Shown: piece by piece, positions 11,987 through 23,238 of the stretch
Numbering within the stretch: position 1 is the first letter of the stretch
How the letters are laid out: the number at the start of each line of letters is the position of its first letter
Assembly: GCF_000264995.1 (NCBI RefSeq)
Contig: NW_006767435.1
Span: 229,521 to 293,520, forward strand
Reading direction: 5' to 3'
Length of the DNA stretch: 64,000 nt
Origin: Punctularia strigosozonata HHB-11173 SS5
Taxonomy: Eukaryota > Basidiomycota > Agaricomycetes > Corticiales > Punctulariaceae
Notes under the pieces: model-generated
What the model was told of the DNA's origin: nothing
What the model saw: only the letters and a program-made list of their open reading frames with translations
Databases searched by the model: none
Translations under genes and position numbers: made by a program

Positions 11987-13460
11987 ATGGCTTTCCTCTT
12001 GCTACCCGGCATCGCTCAAGCAACCGGACAGACTGCGGCTGGCTTGGGTCGGTGACACCCTCTGCCGTTACTTGACACTCGAACTGAAAGTACTTGCACA
12101 GCTGTTGCTATCGACAATGCACGCAAGGCCGAACAAACGTCTATCTCCTTCAGCATCGGGAACAAGGTGTTCACAACCGCGAAGACCAAACCGTTTCCTT
12201 TCCATGAGCTCCCGTACGTGGATCTGTCAAGGGACTCCTTTCCCGCAAAATTCTCATTATATGCATTCAGCTACGAGCTGCGAGAGGAGATCATCATCTT
12301 AGCACTCGAACGATCGAAAACGTTACTCCAGGCATTCGAGATCTCCCCCACCATCCTCCCCGTTCCCGGCGTATGGCCCGCACGCGACCATCCCTTTCGT
12401 GACCCGGAACACCCACTCTACCACCACCCCATGAACCCCTACCACGACCGCAACCTGCCCCGCCCCCGCGAAGTGAACGGCTACCCGCTCTCGTCTTGGC
12501 GCTGGCAGCTCATCTGCCGCGAATGGCGCGCCATCATCAGGCCCCGGCTCTGGCACACCGTCACGCTCGTCGAACGGCCGGCCTACGACGGGTTTTTGAA
12601 GCTGCTCAAGGACCCGGATATACCCGGCTACGTGCGCGACATCGAGATGAAGGAAGGCTTTGATATGGACATGTTCAAGGTGTACACGATCATGACCAGT
12701 CTGCCGCACGCGGAGCGGATCGCGTACTCGCCCCGCCCCGTCGCGGCATATCGGCAGCCGTTCGGGGTACGTTTGGCGCTCCCCTCCTCACCTATCATCG
12801 CGATCCGACGTTTCCACGCAGATAAACCTCGTCCCGTCCAACCCGGGCCCGACGTCGCTCACCATCGGCGTCCCCTTCGACGAGGTCACGAACGATACCA
12901 CGCGCAAGCACCTCCATAACCTGACCCGGCTCACGAACCTCAACATCCACGTCCTCCACCTCACGCCTGCCATGGCCGTCTTCCTCCGCTCGCTCACCCA
13001 GGTTCGCTCGCTGACGCTGACCGTCTACGCCTTCTCGTTCCATGCGCTCGAGGCATTCACCTTCGCAAACATGCCGCCCTCCTCCCACACCATATCGTCA
13101 AATGGGGACGGGGAGGGACAGGAACACGGACAGGGGCTAAAGGAGCTCGTGATCTTCGCGCTGCGTATCATGGAGGGCCAGGCGGATGCCATACGCGAGT
13201 TCATCGCGCGCGACCCACATCTGAGCCGCATGTGCACGATGTACGCAGGGCGTGCGAAGGACGCCAAGCTGATCTATTCCCCGGAGATCGCGAGGGCGGA
13301 GGAGGCGGCTGTTGCCGGACCGAGCGAGAAGGAACAGGGGGAAGGAGCGAAAGCTACGAAGGACGGAGAGAGCAAGAACGACCAGGAGCATTGGGAAAGG
13401 ACGACGAAGGTGAAGTTCCTTGGGGGATTGGTGGAGCTGACGATGGAGAGCCGCAAGTGA
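11987..13460 (+). CDS. F-box/LRR-like hypothetical protein, three exons
   Basis: The model is exon 11987-12047, exon 12102-12766 and exon 12822-13460, with closing phases and about 454 residues. Exon 1 is short (MAFLLLPGIAQATGQTAAG…) and is the least certain part. Without it the frame has no ATG near its start. Residues about 45-120 hold an F-box-like unit (SYELREEIIILALERS… WRWQLICREWRAIIRPRLWHTVTL), the usual arrangement of F-box protein followed by 'WR…CR.W..I..P.LW'. Weak leucine-rich repeats follow (LTRLTNLNIHVLHLTPAMAVFL, LTQVRSLTLTV). The C-terminus is acidic/basic low complexity (PSEKEQGEGAK…). F-box proteins choose substrates for SCF ubiquitin ligases. The family is greatly expanded in mushrooms, and the substrate here is unknown. 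Confidence 0.7.
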
Positions 13461-13741
13461 GGGAAACGCTGAACACAGACGAGCGACGAATAAACACAAA
13501 CGACGGAACCATCGATCAATAGGACATGGTACATTACACGCGGTACTGGTTAATGGTTTGTATCATAAGTAACAAGGAATATATGTATCGAGGCTAGTGG
13601 TACGCGATGCGATCCCCAGCTCAAAATCACGCTGCCGTGGCTTCGAGTGCGATAGCGGTACAGAACAGGGGGCAAATGCGGGAGTGGCAACTGTAGATCA
13701 CATTCAGAACATGGACCAGGTGCATGTAAAAGGGAGAAGCC

Positions 13742-14220
13742 TCACTCGTTGCATGGATGAGTCGTAGGCGTAGGCGTCGGGGTTACCGTAACGACGACGC
13801 AGAACAAAGGGCAGACCATTCCTGGCTTGCAGCTGTTTGTAGAAGACAATCATCAGCCGAGAAGCCTGCACCGATGCCACTATTACACCTACACAGGGCA
13901 CGAGATAGAGGTGACAGGAGTCGACGTAGTCGTAGTAGGCAGGATGATCGGACCACCTGGGTTGACTACGCATCCGTCAAGGCAGACATCATCTGGTCCG
14001 CAACTGAAGTCAGATCAGTTGGCGATTGAGCTTTGGAAAAAGTTCGACCATGCACGTACGGAATGCAGTCATCTTGGCGTTCGAGCAGAGGGCTCGGAGC
14101 AGCCAATGTCCTGGCAGAGGCAAGGTCAGCCGCCGCAAGTCTGACTAAGGACAGCGCAGATTCTCATACGCACATGCCGAGGACAGAAGCAAGTAAGGCG
14201 ACGGTGGTGAATTTGAGCAT
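13742..14220 (-). CDS. Small secreted cysteine-rich protein (99 residues, four exons)
   Basis: The exons are 14220-14174, 14110-14060, 14003-13893 and 13832-13742. All three introns are GT…AG, every junction is phase 2, and the total is exactly 300 nt including the stop. The product starts with a signal peptide (MLKFTTVALLASVLG), then a propeptide-like segment ending in LLERQ, a common site near processing in basidiomycete secreted proteins. The mature part has two similar cysteine blocks (CIPCGPDDVCLDGCVVNPG and CKPGMVCPLFCVV), each followed by Thr/Pro-rich stretches suited to O-glycosylation. It ends in HPCNE. There are about nine cysteines in 70 mature residues. No family is recognised; by features it is an effector-like or cell-wall small secreted protein. 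A TATA box lies 70 bp upstream. Confidence 0.8.
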
Positions 14221-14289
14221 CGTGATTGTACGGTGGTTGGGTCAGTTTCAAGAACACACCCTGCACGTTCCTCTCCTCCTGGCCTTCGG

Positions 14290-14296
14290 TTTTATA
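14290..14296 (-). promoter_or_regulatory. TATA box of the small secreted protein gene
   Basis: On the minus strand TATAAAA lies about 70 bp upstream of the ATG at 14220, within GGGTATAAAACC. This is the expected place for a strongly or conditionally expressed fungal gene. Confidence 0.6.
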
Positions 14297-14299
14297 CCC

Positions 14300-15553
14300 T
14301 CCAGCATGAGTGCGGCATGCCTTCCATTCGGTATAGACTCGCGACGTCAGCCGCGGGAGAGCATGCGCCGGGCACCAATGTCCATAACCGCCAGGCAGCT
14401 GGGCAGCTGTCATGCAATGAACGCGCAGGGGTACGGATCAGTCATCTGCATGGTGCCGCTGCATTGAGAAGCTGGGCCCGCAGGGACTTGAGCATTGCAT
14501 TTCTTCCGACGGGGAGGCAAAAGGCTACGCTGTAAGGCACCAGGGACACCGGATGCGTCGAGCGGATCAGCGCTCATAAGAGTGAGCAAATCGGATGCAC
14601 GTTTGATCTGAGTAGGAATGCGGTAATCGAAAGGGTCGGCAAAGACGTAGGCCGTGTGTAGCAAATGAGTGGTTCCCAGCCCGACCTTGAAAGCTTGTCC
14701 CACCCCTGATGCCCTGATGCGTGGATCGGGTTCGGAATTTGCTGGGTTCCCAGCGACGACGTACGTTGCTTGAGCGGTGGTATGGTGCATGATGCATCCG
14801 GTGACATACGACCTCTGCCATCGGTGAATAACTCATGAAACCACGATCATGGGCCAGTCTCGTAGTTCCGCGAGAAGAACGTAGGTTCTGTGAGTGTCAT
14901 GGGTCCAAGCCGAGGTCGCCACAGGCAGGGTATTTGACTACCACTGTGCGATGTGAGATTTTTCCGACCTCGTCGGAGTCGGGTATCGGAAGCCGTATCG
15001 AGGCTCGAATAGGTTAGAGCACGTTTCGTGACGTAACGGGCGCAAGCGTCTCCATACCGCTCGGTCTTGTTAATGTTTCCGAGTGATATTGTGATATTCG
15101 GGGACTGAATCCCCAGAAAAATATCGGACTCGACCCAGTCATTGAGATAGACAAGGAGAGGGCTGGGGAGGGGGAAGTTGTCAACGGAACGATGAATATT
15201 AGCAATATTAATGCGCAGAACTACTGACCCATAACACAGTCCATACCTCGTTGCCTAGCGCTGCGCACTCAGTCTCAATCAATTGCAGGTTACTCTTCGA
15301 GCGACCGCAGCAATCCCGGTCGGGACGGTACTTGGGAAGTCGGTCGCTGCGAGGAGACTGATCGGAGGAGCAGTGTTGGTTGCAATGCCCGAGCGAATGT
15401 GGACCTTGAAGCTTGTTTGTCCGGTCCTGCGACGATCGTGGGCGACAAGTCAAAGCCTGGCGCTCGAGAACCATCAGAGAGATATAGGATTGACTATAGA
15501 GCCAAGATATGTGATTCGAGGACGATCATGGTAGACTACATACCTCGTTTTTT
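14300..15553. other. Gene-poor stretch with a possible F-box remnant
   Basis: No supported gene. Around 15225-15290 the forward sequence (ACCTCG…CACTCAG.CTCAA) resembles the 3' part of the F-box gene at about 15705-15740, at roughly three matches in four over 35 bases. It may be a further decayed fragment on the minus strand. Confidence 0.4.
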
Positions 15554-16885
15554 CTAGTGATCGCGATTGGCAATCGCCGCCCGAGGTACTCGGGGATAAG
15601 TGTTAGACTCCACGCAGTCATAGGGCTGTAGAGCATGACAAGACGTGAGCGTCCCGATCACCAGTAGCAGCGTACAGACGCGTGGCGAGAACCCTGACCG
15701 AACCTCGATACTCTGCGCCGCACACTCAGCCTCAAGCCCTCGCACATCGTCCTTCCATCCAACAGTGACCGTGCGCAGATTAGGCAGGCGCTCCATGACC
15801 GCGTGCCACAGCTCCAGGTCGTCCGAGATGCGCCCCGCGAGGTGCTGCATCGTCTCCGAGGCGAGCAATGTCTGCCCCTCACCCCTCGGCGCGTGGTAGT
15901 CAGACGTATCTAGAATGAGCTCCTTCAGCCGGGGATAGGATAACCACGCCTGTTGCGGAGACGAGACGGAGCGCATCTGGGTGATGCGAACCGACTCGAG
16001 GTGCATCCGGTGCTGTTGGAGGACGTCAGCGGGATGAATGTGCGTTCCTTCCGCTTCGATCGAGCGAAGGTGGCCGATCGAGCTGGAGAGGATGTAAGGG
16101 ATGGTGCTCCAGCCCTCGGCGCGCTCTTTCATCCAGATGAACTCGTTGAGGCGGAGCTGGGTGAGTGCAGGGCCATTGTACTCGGGTATATGGCCGGTTC
16201 CGGTGAGCGCAAGGATCTTGATTGTAGGCGCCAAGAGAGAAAGGAGTTGCCATGGCGTGCGGTCGGGTTTGTCGGAGCACGTGGAGACCGAGAGGCAAGT
16301 GACAGAGGGAGGGGCCTTCAGTGCTCTCAACGCTCGTTCGTCGAGACCGAGCGTGTCTAGGTGTGCCTCCTCCGAGTGAGGTTGCCGACCATTCAGCTTC
16401 CCTCTGACGGAGTTCACGCATAGAAGTTGTAGACCTCGATCTGGGCATGAGCGCAGCAGGTTCACGAGGTCGTGTGTATTGGGCGGCTGATCCAGATTTT
16501 CGCCAAGAAACAGGCCATCACTGGAACTTGGACGACGTTGTATGGCATGCGCATCCTCCTCGTCCGGTCCAACGGAGAGCGTGATCCTATAAACCGCATC
16601 CCTGAGTAGCCGGCCCCTAGTCTTCGAGCCATGAATAATGGCCGCCAGAGAGGACAGCACATGCCTGCGCTTGCGCAGGACGGCATGGCGAAAGAGTAAC
16701 GGCTGCGCCAGCGCGGCCCATGACCTACACACTTCGCTGAACGCCCGCACCGCGCCGACGTCAAAGACTGGCCAACCGGTATAGCCATGCATCCGGTTCG
16801 CGACGGTGATCGACGGCAATGGATGAAAATCCAGATGCTCGAGCACCATCAGCAAGATTTCTGGGGCCGATAACGCGGCGGCCAT
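15554..16885 (-). CDS. F-box domain protein, single exon
   Basis: One open frame of 443 codons from the ATG at 16885 (the frame is open further up but only from a TTG) to a TAG. Residues about 5-70 form an F-box-like motif: LSAPEILLMVLEHLDF… RAFSEVCRSWAALAQPLLFRHAVL. The remainder has leucine-rich-repeat-like periodicity (LTQLRLNEF, HLRSIEAEGTHIHPADVL, YPRLKELILDTS, LPNLRTVTVG), as in mushroom F-box proteins. The expected role is substrate recognition in an SCF E3 ligase; the target is unknown. A decayed inverted copy lies at 6705-8080, so this locus has been duplicated. An upstream non-coding exon cannot be excluded. Confidence 0.8.
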   Translation of the reverse strand: MAAALSAPEILLMVLEHLDFHPLPSITVANRMHGYTGWPVFDVGAVRAFSEVCRSWAALAQPLLFRHAVLRKRRHVLSSLAAIIHGSKTRGRLLRDAVYRITLSVGPDEEDAHAIQRRPSSSDGLFLGENLDQPPNTHDLVNLLRSCPDRGLQLLCVNSVRGKLNGRQPHSEEAHLDTLGLDERALRALKAPPSVTCLSVSTCSDKPDRTPWQLLSLLAPTIKILALTGTGHIPEYNGPALTQLRLNEFIWMKERAEGWSTIPYILSSSIGHLRSIEAEGTHIHPADVLQQHRMHLESVRITQMRSVSSPQQAWLSYPRLKELILDTSDYHAPRGEGQTLLASETMQHLAGRISDDLELWHAVMERLPNLRTVTVGWKDDVRGLEAECAAQSIEVRSGFSPRVCTLLLVIGTLTSCHALQPYDCVESNTYPRVPRAAIANRDH

Positions 16886-17573
16886 GGTCGACGACGAGCT
16901 TGCAGGCTGGGGTGCAGATATCAATCGCGAGGAAGCTAAGAGGCTTCATTCAGGGTGGAAGCGCACTTCAAGCGGCACTTGTGATTCACTTCAGCTGCAG
17001 GATGTACCAGAGCCAATCTATTCTTTATGATATTGCAAACTGCCAGGCAGCCCGTGCGACGATTGTTGGAGAGCAGAACAGGCGGCAGAAGATGACAGTG
17101 GCGAAATGCAAGGCAAGCGCCCGAAGTCCGATGCTTACTATATGTCGTCAAATTTAGCTTCATGCAGCCCAAGGAACTTGGACAGAGATACACCATATTA
17201 CTCGGGTTACCAACTCACTTCACATGGCGGCTATCCGAGGATCTCGCGGTCGCGAAATTTGAAGGCGCCTACCTTGACGCTGGCCAACTTGAATTAACAC
17301 GAGGAGTATGGTACCTGCTGGAGGCCAGAGCTAAGGTCATCGTCTATACCGCCGGATACCGGAAGGTATGAGCGATGCCTGAAATGCTCCATAATCCAGG
17401 TTCATTATCGCGCCTACGTAGGCCTACATCCTTCCAGCTCCCACTCATGCCTTGCTGAGGCTCCGAGTGCTTTGACGTGTCCAAAATGCCCCTACCCAGC
17501 CCAGCTCGCGGCGACTTGGGCAAAGCCGGGTTCGACCACTCCAAGTCGAAGGACATTCCTGTCCCGAATGATG
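16886..17573. other. Intergenic region upstream of the F-box gene
   Basis: The first about 70 bp match the 5' flank of the pseudogene at 6.7 kb. No other feature was recognised. Confidence 0.5.
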
Positions 17574-17590
17574 GTAGGTAGGTAGGTAGG
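17574..17590. repeat. GGTA microsatellite
   Basis: Four consecutive GGTA units, the same unit as the tracts at 8371, 11062, 34331 and 63142 (on one strand or the other). Confidence 0.8.
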
Positions 17591-17599
17591 ATTACTCGG

Positions 17600-18204
17600 C
17601 GCGGTCGATGGAGATAACGAGCTCCCGAGTCAGCCGATCAACACCAACGCCGCGTCGTGGCTGAGCAGGAGGTCGACCTGGCTAGCGCCGCAGCCTCGTA
17701 GAATGGCGACGGTACAAGACTCGTCCTCCAACACTGCCCACTATACACAACGCGTTCTTCACGGCCATCGAGGGGTTGAAGCGTCTTCGCTATGTGCGTC
17801 ACTGTCTTTTCGGGTCTTTCCTCCTATCATGAGCTGACTTCGTGCAGTCTTCTCCGTCGGGCTCGACAGTGGCTCCATATCCGCCGAAGAAACTCGACTT
17901 TATTATCCACCTGGCCCACCTTGCCTTCGGCGGGATCACCCCGGTTCCCTTCATGGTCAACCCCGGGCCCATCGCCGTCGTCCGCGCCCCACAAGATTTA
18001 TTCCATACCATCGACATCAGCTCGAACATGTTCCTCAGCCAACCTAAGCTCGTGACGAACGACTCCGCCATCCTCGACTCCGGCACCGCGCTGCACCGCG
18101 TCCCCACTTCGATGCGTCCCTCTCTCGCAATCTATCGTACCTTCTTGTGGATGTCGCGCAGATTGCGTTCAGCAAGTCCGCCGAAGTGCGTCGAGGAGGA
18201 GTAG
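17600..18204 (+). pseudogene. Probable fragment of an F-box/LRR-type gene
   Basis: A coding-like exon (17848-18204) follows a good acceptor (TTCGTGCAG). It reads PPKKLDFIIHLAHLAFGGITPVPF… in a continuous frame of about 118 codons. Just upstream, about 17745-17792, reads FFTAIEGLKRLRYV and ends at a GTGCGTC donor in matching phase. The style (ordering residues by position, 'PPK.LD.II…') recalls C-terminal halves of mushroom F-box proteins, but the N-terminal F-box and a start codon are missing. Stops interrupt the sequence before 17700. It is either a truncated gene or a pseudogene. The function is not assigned. Confidence 0.35.
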
Positions 18205-19187
18205 ACGTTCGCAAGCGACTGCAACGCTACCTCGCTCGAGTTTACGATCACTATCTGTGGCGCGGAGTTCAAGTGTTATTTCTGGCTATCATTGCGGAGG
18301 GGGCGGCCAGTAGCTTTGCATATCCAACCCGCAGGACTGGGGAAGGACGAGGACGGCAACATCTTCATCCTGTGATTACCTCAACGTTAACACTTAGCTA
18401 TGAGAGATCGCTGAGACAATTTGTGTAGCGCCAGATAGGGGCGCGTTTTCGTGCTAGACTAAAACATGTGGCAACGCCTTTCGCATCGCATAAAGGGCAG
18501 AGGTACCATTTTACAAACAAAAACAGAACATGAACGTATTTTGCGATGACCTCAGCGAATGAGTCAGGGCCGCGGCTAAGTACGTTGAGGACGAGAGACG
18601 TACCACCTTAACTCGCTACCTTCAGCATCGCTCCGCTTCACAGTTCTTTGTCTTGTCGCCTCAAGACGGCGCGCTCGGCGAGGTGGGCCAACATACACCT
18701 GAAATCGCGTAGCAAACCTTAAAGGCGACTACATTTGGGATACCTCACCACACCCGTATCAACCACTGTTTACATTGCATATGAACAGTAAGATAGGGCT
18801 CATTCAGAGGCGCCAGGTCCGACGCATCTTGCTAATCCAGTAAGATCTCCTATCCCCCAAGTTACAGCAATCGCAGCGACAGATCCCTGAACAACGTGTA
18901 TAGGCCATCGGTGAATTCGACAGGACCGGAATAACCCGACTCAGGTTGCTTGAGCGACTTGAAGGAAGCATGCCAGCATTACGGTCGTTCAGGATGTCGG
19001 AGGCCATCCGGAGCATACAGCGCTTGACGCTGTGCATTTACATGTATCATCTACTGCTTAAGCCACTGATCTATCGCCGCAGAAAAGACAGTACGATCGA
19101 TGCGATGAGCAGTGTCTCGCCTCTCCATATTTGGTACCGCCCCCCCTTCTGCGCGTTACCGGGGGCATTGCAAATTGGAAGGTGTCC
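18205..19187. other. Gene-free stretch
   Basis: About 980 bp with no supported gene, RNA or repeat. Confidence 0.5.
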
Positions 19188-20357
19188 CTAATAGTACAGA
19201 GACATTTGCTCGTCGATACCGACCTGCAGAGGCTCGAGACCCGCGATCCGCGTGAAACGCAGGGCACTCTTCAACACGAGACTCTTTGCGTCGTGCACTA
19301 TTTCCCTTCCAGGCCATGCAGATAACGCTCGGTTGAATCCAAGATATGCTATGGCTTGCCATATACCTCCCACTTCCTTAGGGCTCAAGGGCACCTGCCA
19401 GGTAGGTCCGATGTAAGTGCATTCAACACGGCGAGGAGGGAACATGCGACGCGCCTGATTAGGGTAGGAGTACATGAACGATATGGTCTTACGGTCAGGA
19501 GCAATCATGAAGGTGTCCGAACAGAGCACAAGACTGCGCGTGATACTTATGCTGTTGTTGATCGTTTTACTGCCCTTCGGCTGCCAGTGCAACACGCACG
19601 ATCCCGGAAAATGCCCTTCAGACGACAATTTCAGTGATGCTGCTGACTGAAGATCATCTCTCGCGGACTGACCTCCGCATCTGATCATTGACAGCTTCTC
19701 CGCGGACTGTTGGATGAAATTGTACGATGCGCCTTCCCAAAAGTTAACGATGGCCAGGTCGTCCGTGCGCATCCACCATACTCTGTCGGCTGCGTGGGCG
19801 TAGACCATCGCTTCTGCAGATTTGCCTCGCATTCCCTCCCTTAGCGCACGGCATATCGTCGCAGCGGAGTTGTAGAAGTGTGGGTGCGAAATAGCGATAC
19901 CAAGGAATGGCCGGTTTTCGGAAAAGTAACCCTGTATCGTATGCAGGGCGGATGGGGACATGTAAGCAGAGCAATCCCAGATAATGTATCCCCGTTCAGT
20001 GAGGAGGAGGATCGCTAACCGCCGCGCAGACAAAGCTTCGTCAGCCTACTTCATCACTCTAATGACAATCATACATGACTGACGAGTCTGAGAGATGCCC
20101 ACTCCTGGTTCGTTCTTGATACGGAGCACGTTATTATCATGTTTCCAGGGCTCAAGCGTCGTCTGAACGTCCTCGTCCAACAGCTCACGCAACGAGGTCC
20201 AAGCCTGGCCCGACTCCGGGACGTACTGGCGATCATCCAAGCAGATGACGCAGGCGGACAGATCCCTCTCCTCATGCGGATATTGCGCGCCGCACGTCTT
20301 GCAAATCACTTTGTCGAGGTCCTTCACATATGCTGTGGGCAGATTAGACTGTGACAT
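19188..20357 (-). CDS. Metallo-beta-lactamase-fold hydrolase-like protein, three exons
   Basis: The exons are 20357-20084, 20014-19673 and 19615-19188, with closing phases and 347 residues. The N-terminus has two Cys pairs (CKTCGAQY and CVICLDDRQYV), a small zinc-ribbon-like motif. It is followed by the core of a distinctive MBL subfamily: an IIWDC strand, AISHPHFY (the metal-binding HxH), YAHAADR, NFWEG, IRCGGHFPGS.VLHW, CSDTFMIAPDR and SFMYSYPN. The C-terminus (…ALSAWPGR…) also matches the family end. Intron 2 was recognised because its removal restores the family CGGHF motif. Members of this group are uncharacterised cytosolic hydrolases found in bacteria and fungi. The substrate is unknown, and the second His pair of the canonical HxHxDH is replaced by FY, as in this subfamily. 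Confidence 0.85.
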
Positions 20358-20438
20358 TGGCAAGACCCAGCAACAGTATGCCGATAAGCTTGAGATGATG
20401 AAACGCGACAGAGCTCAGCGTGAACTTGGAGCGCAGTA

Positions 20439-20637
20439 TATACTGTACTTTTACGACCATAAGTTCGTCCTCGTTCCCCCCTACCCTTGCCGAACCTTAC
20501 TGACCGTGAGAGCTGTTGACACTTACTGTGAGAACAAAAAAATCTGATTGATATCAGTTCATGAACTTCCCACGGGTCTGAACTTACAGCGTGTCCAAGG
20601 GGTCCGCTTGAACTTATGGTCGTAAAAGTACAGTATA
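20439..20637. repeat. MITE-like element with perfect 28-bp inverted ends
   Basis: Bases 20439-20466 and 20610-20637 are exact reverse complements (28 bp) around a 143-bp non-coding centre. If TA is taken as the target duplication, the element is 20441-20635 and begins TACTGTACTTTTACG, as in Tc1/mariner-derived miniature elements. A stretch inside it (GAACTTCCCACGG…GAACT…CGTGT.CC) recurs at about 34776-34812. Confidence 0.65.
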
Positions 20638-20835
20638 GTTACGAGCACGAGCCTCTCTCACGGAGAACATCGGGGCACGAGCCTAGACGTAAGCATGACC
20701 GTGCAGTATTCATCCCAGAGAAGTTCCAAGCTTTGAAGCTCACTATAGGTCGTACACAGTACACGCAAAGAACAACGAGAGGGAAACACAGCACCGCCAA
20801 CACCGCACTCGGGTGCAAGAAAGTACATGGACAGA

Positions 20836-23238
20836 TTATCGCCTGTTCGTCTTGCCCATCTTCCGCTTTCCAGCGAATAGATGCTTGGGCTGCAGGATGA
20901 TGGGATGAGCGATGTGCCATTTCCCAATCGCAAAACAATCCGGCGGGATGACGCACCATTTTGGTTTTGATGGCGCGATCGGACTCGCCTGCCTTCGCCT
21001 GCCGATTGCGCTCTCGTTGACCAAGGTTGCGCAGTTTGACCGCCTTCTCCGCTTGCTATCGACGATGCGGAGTGTGAGCGAGATGCCGCGTTTGAGAAAT
21101 GAATGGGGCTCACTGCCTGATCGCGCATGCCCGCCAACTGCCGGTTGGACTTCGGCTCCCGCTTGTTCTGCGCGACCACCTCGCCGGCGTTGCCTTTTGC
21201 CCGCTTCGTCGGGGCGCGCTCTGCACCGTCGACGTCCATCCACTCGCCATCGTCCTCGTCATCCTCGTCGATGTCCATCGCGTCGTCGCGCTTCCGCTTC
21301 CGCTCTGCGCCCTTCATCTTCGCGATCATCGTTGCGCGCTCCTCGATGCGGCTGGGGTCGAGGCCGGCCTTGGTCAGCGCGGCGGTCATGTCGGAAAGCG
21401 TACGCAGGCCTGCGGTACGCGGTAAGCGTGCAGTGTTCTTCATGCCCTTCTTCACGCTCTGCGAGGCGATCTTCTTCTCGAGGCTGTCGCGGAACTCGAC
21501 GGCCTCGCGCTCGTCGTCGGAGTCCCACTACAACGAAGGATCATGATTGAAATTCTATAATGAGAAAAACGTCAAAAGGCGCGTACCATGTCCGACTCGC
21601 TGTCGTAGAAGCCCTCCGCCTGCAGCCGCTCCTCCTCGCGCTCGAGCGCTTCGAGTTTCTCTTCGATGTCGGGGTCGATAAAGTCCGCAACGTTCTTGCC
21701 GTCCATGATCTCCGGCATGGTGTCCATTTTCCACTCCGGGTCCTTGAGCATATAGTTTTCTGCGCATATAATCAGGTACAATTCCAAAAGCGAATCAACA
21801 ACAGGAAACAACGCACTCTTCATATTGATGTTGTACACGCCCGCGCCACCCTCCTCTGCCTCGAGGTCCTTCTCCAACCTCCGGCGCTCTGGATCGTCCT
21901 TGTCGAACTTCCTCCGGTTCTTGACGACGTCGGGGATGAACGGTTCGCGGACGACATCGTCCCTCGCCTTGGGTTGCGCGACATGGATTCGGTTCGCGAT
22001 CGCGTTGATCTTCGAACCCTTGAGCTTGGAGTCAACGCGATGCTCCAGCAGCGCGTCGCACGCCTTCGTCTTGAGCTCCATTACACCCTCGTCAGAGTAG
22101 CACGATATTTGGACGGATTTGACGCCCTCGCCGTCAATTATTTCCTGCACGAGCGCACGAGTCTCCTCCGGGAGGTCTTCAAGGCGCTTGACGTCTATCT
22201 TGTTCAGGACGAGCATGGTGGGCTTTCCGCTGAACAGGGGTTTGATGGAGTGGTATAATTGGCACTGATGGAACCAGTCAGTCGGACATGGACGAGGTCA
22301 GTCATTTTCGAGCATACCTGAGCTTCAACAGTGTATCCGCACTGTTCGCTAAGGTCCATGAAGTACAGCACACAGCTTTTCAGATGCGCAAGCGCCGTGA
22401 TACTTTGCATCTCGATCGTGTTCATGTCCTCCAGAGGGTGGTCGAGAATACCCGGGGTGTCGATAACCTGCCACCGCAGATACCGATAGTCGAGATGGCC
22501 GACGAAGAGCGATTTGGTGGTGAAGGCGTACGGCTGTACGTCGACGTCCGCACGGGTAACTTTGTTGATGAAGGAGGACTTGCCGACGTTGGGGTAGCCG
22601 CAGATCAGGAGAGTGCGGGCAAACGGGTCGATGGCGGGGAGACGGGAGATGTGTTGTCGGACTTGTTCCAGGTAAGCGAGCGGGTCTTTCTGGCGTTTCA
22701 TGATGGTAGCCATCCTGCCCATATAAGGATCAGTGACATAGATATGGATCTATAATGGTGCAGTACTCACCGACCGAGCGCAGCCTTCTTGAGCTGCTTA
22801 CACCGATACAAACTGTCGCCGAACTTGAGTAGACGGACATAGTCCTTGGCGACTTGGTCGATCAGATGCCGTGCTGTTCGAAGTTGGCCCAAAGCGAGCT
22901 TGTAGTGGTTCTTGTCGTATAAAACGTTCATCAAAGATGATAAGAAAGGATGCAAATCGTCGAGGATGGGGAATTCGGTCAATATGGCTCCAAGCTTTTC
23001 GTCGAATGAGTCCTGGGTAAACTTGACTTTTCGCATGTAAAAGTTCCGTATCCGACTGATCTTGAAGTTTTTGTGGATTACCTTGCAGCATCCCACTTGA
23101 GCGACAACATCTCGTGGAGTCTTATAGATGTGATGGGCATACCGTCGGAGTCTTCCTCTGGGTTTTCGACAGGACGATATCCAGGAAGTCATTGGCCGTA
23201 GGAACGGGCGAAATCTGCTTGAGCCCGCTGGTCGACAT
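20836..23238 (-). CDS. NOG1: Nucleolar GTP-binding protein 1 (Nog1), eight exons
   Basis: The exons are 23238-23143, 23081-22771, 22714-22318, 22264-21817, 21759-21587, 21527-21114, 21055-20957 and 20889-20836. All phases close and the product is 663 residues, close to the family's 640-660. The N-terminus matches the Nog1 signature ([21 protein letters not shown], then [20 protein letters not shown]). The GTPase centre has G1 GYPNVGKSS (about residue 175), G3 DTPG (about 221) and G4 NKID (about 288). The C-terminal basic tail ends [17 protein letters not shown], the conserved Nog1 end. Nog1 acts on pre-60S ribosomal particles in the nucleolus and is released after export. A bipartite-like nuclear signal ([13 protein letters not shown]… TKRAKG) lies in exon 6. 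All catalytic motifs are intact. Confidence 0.97.

Noticed and set aside
14410-14790. 126-codon minus-strand open frame upstream of the secreted protein gene
   Set aside because: No splice-compatible neighbours, no family likeness and average composition. Judged non-coding.
19188-20357. Extra 37-nt intron inside the MBL gene around the GSKTI…ITRS insertion
   Set aside because: Removing it shifts the frame away from the conserved CSDTFMIAPDR segment, so it was kept as coding sequence.
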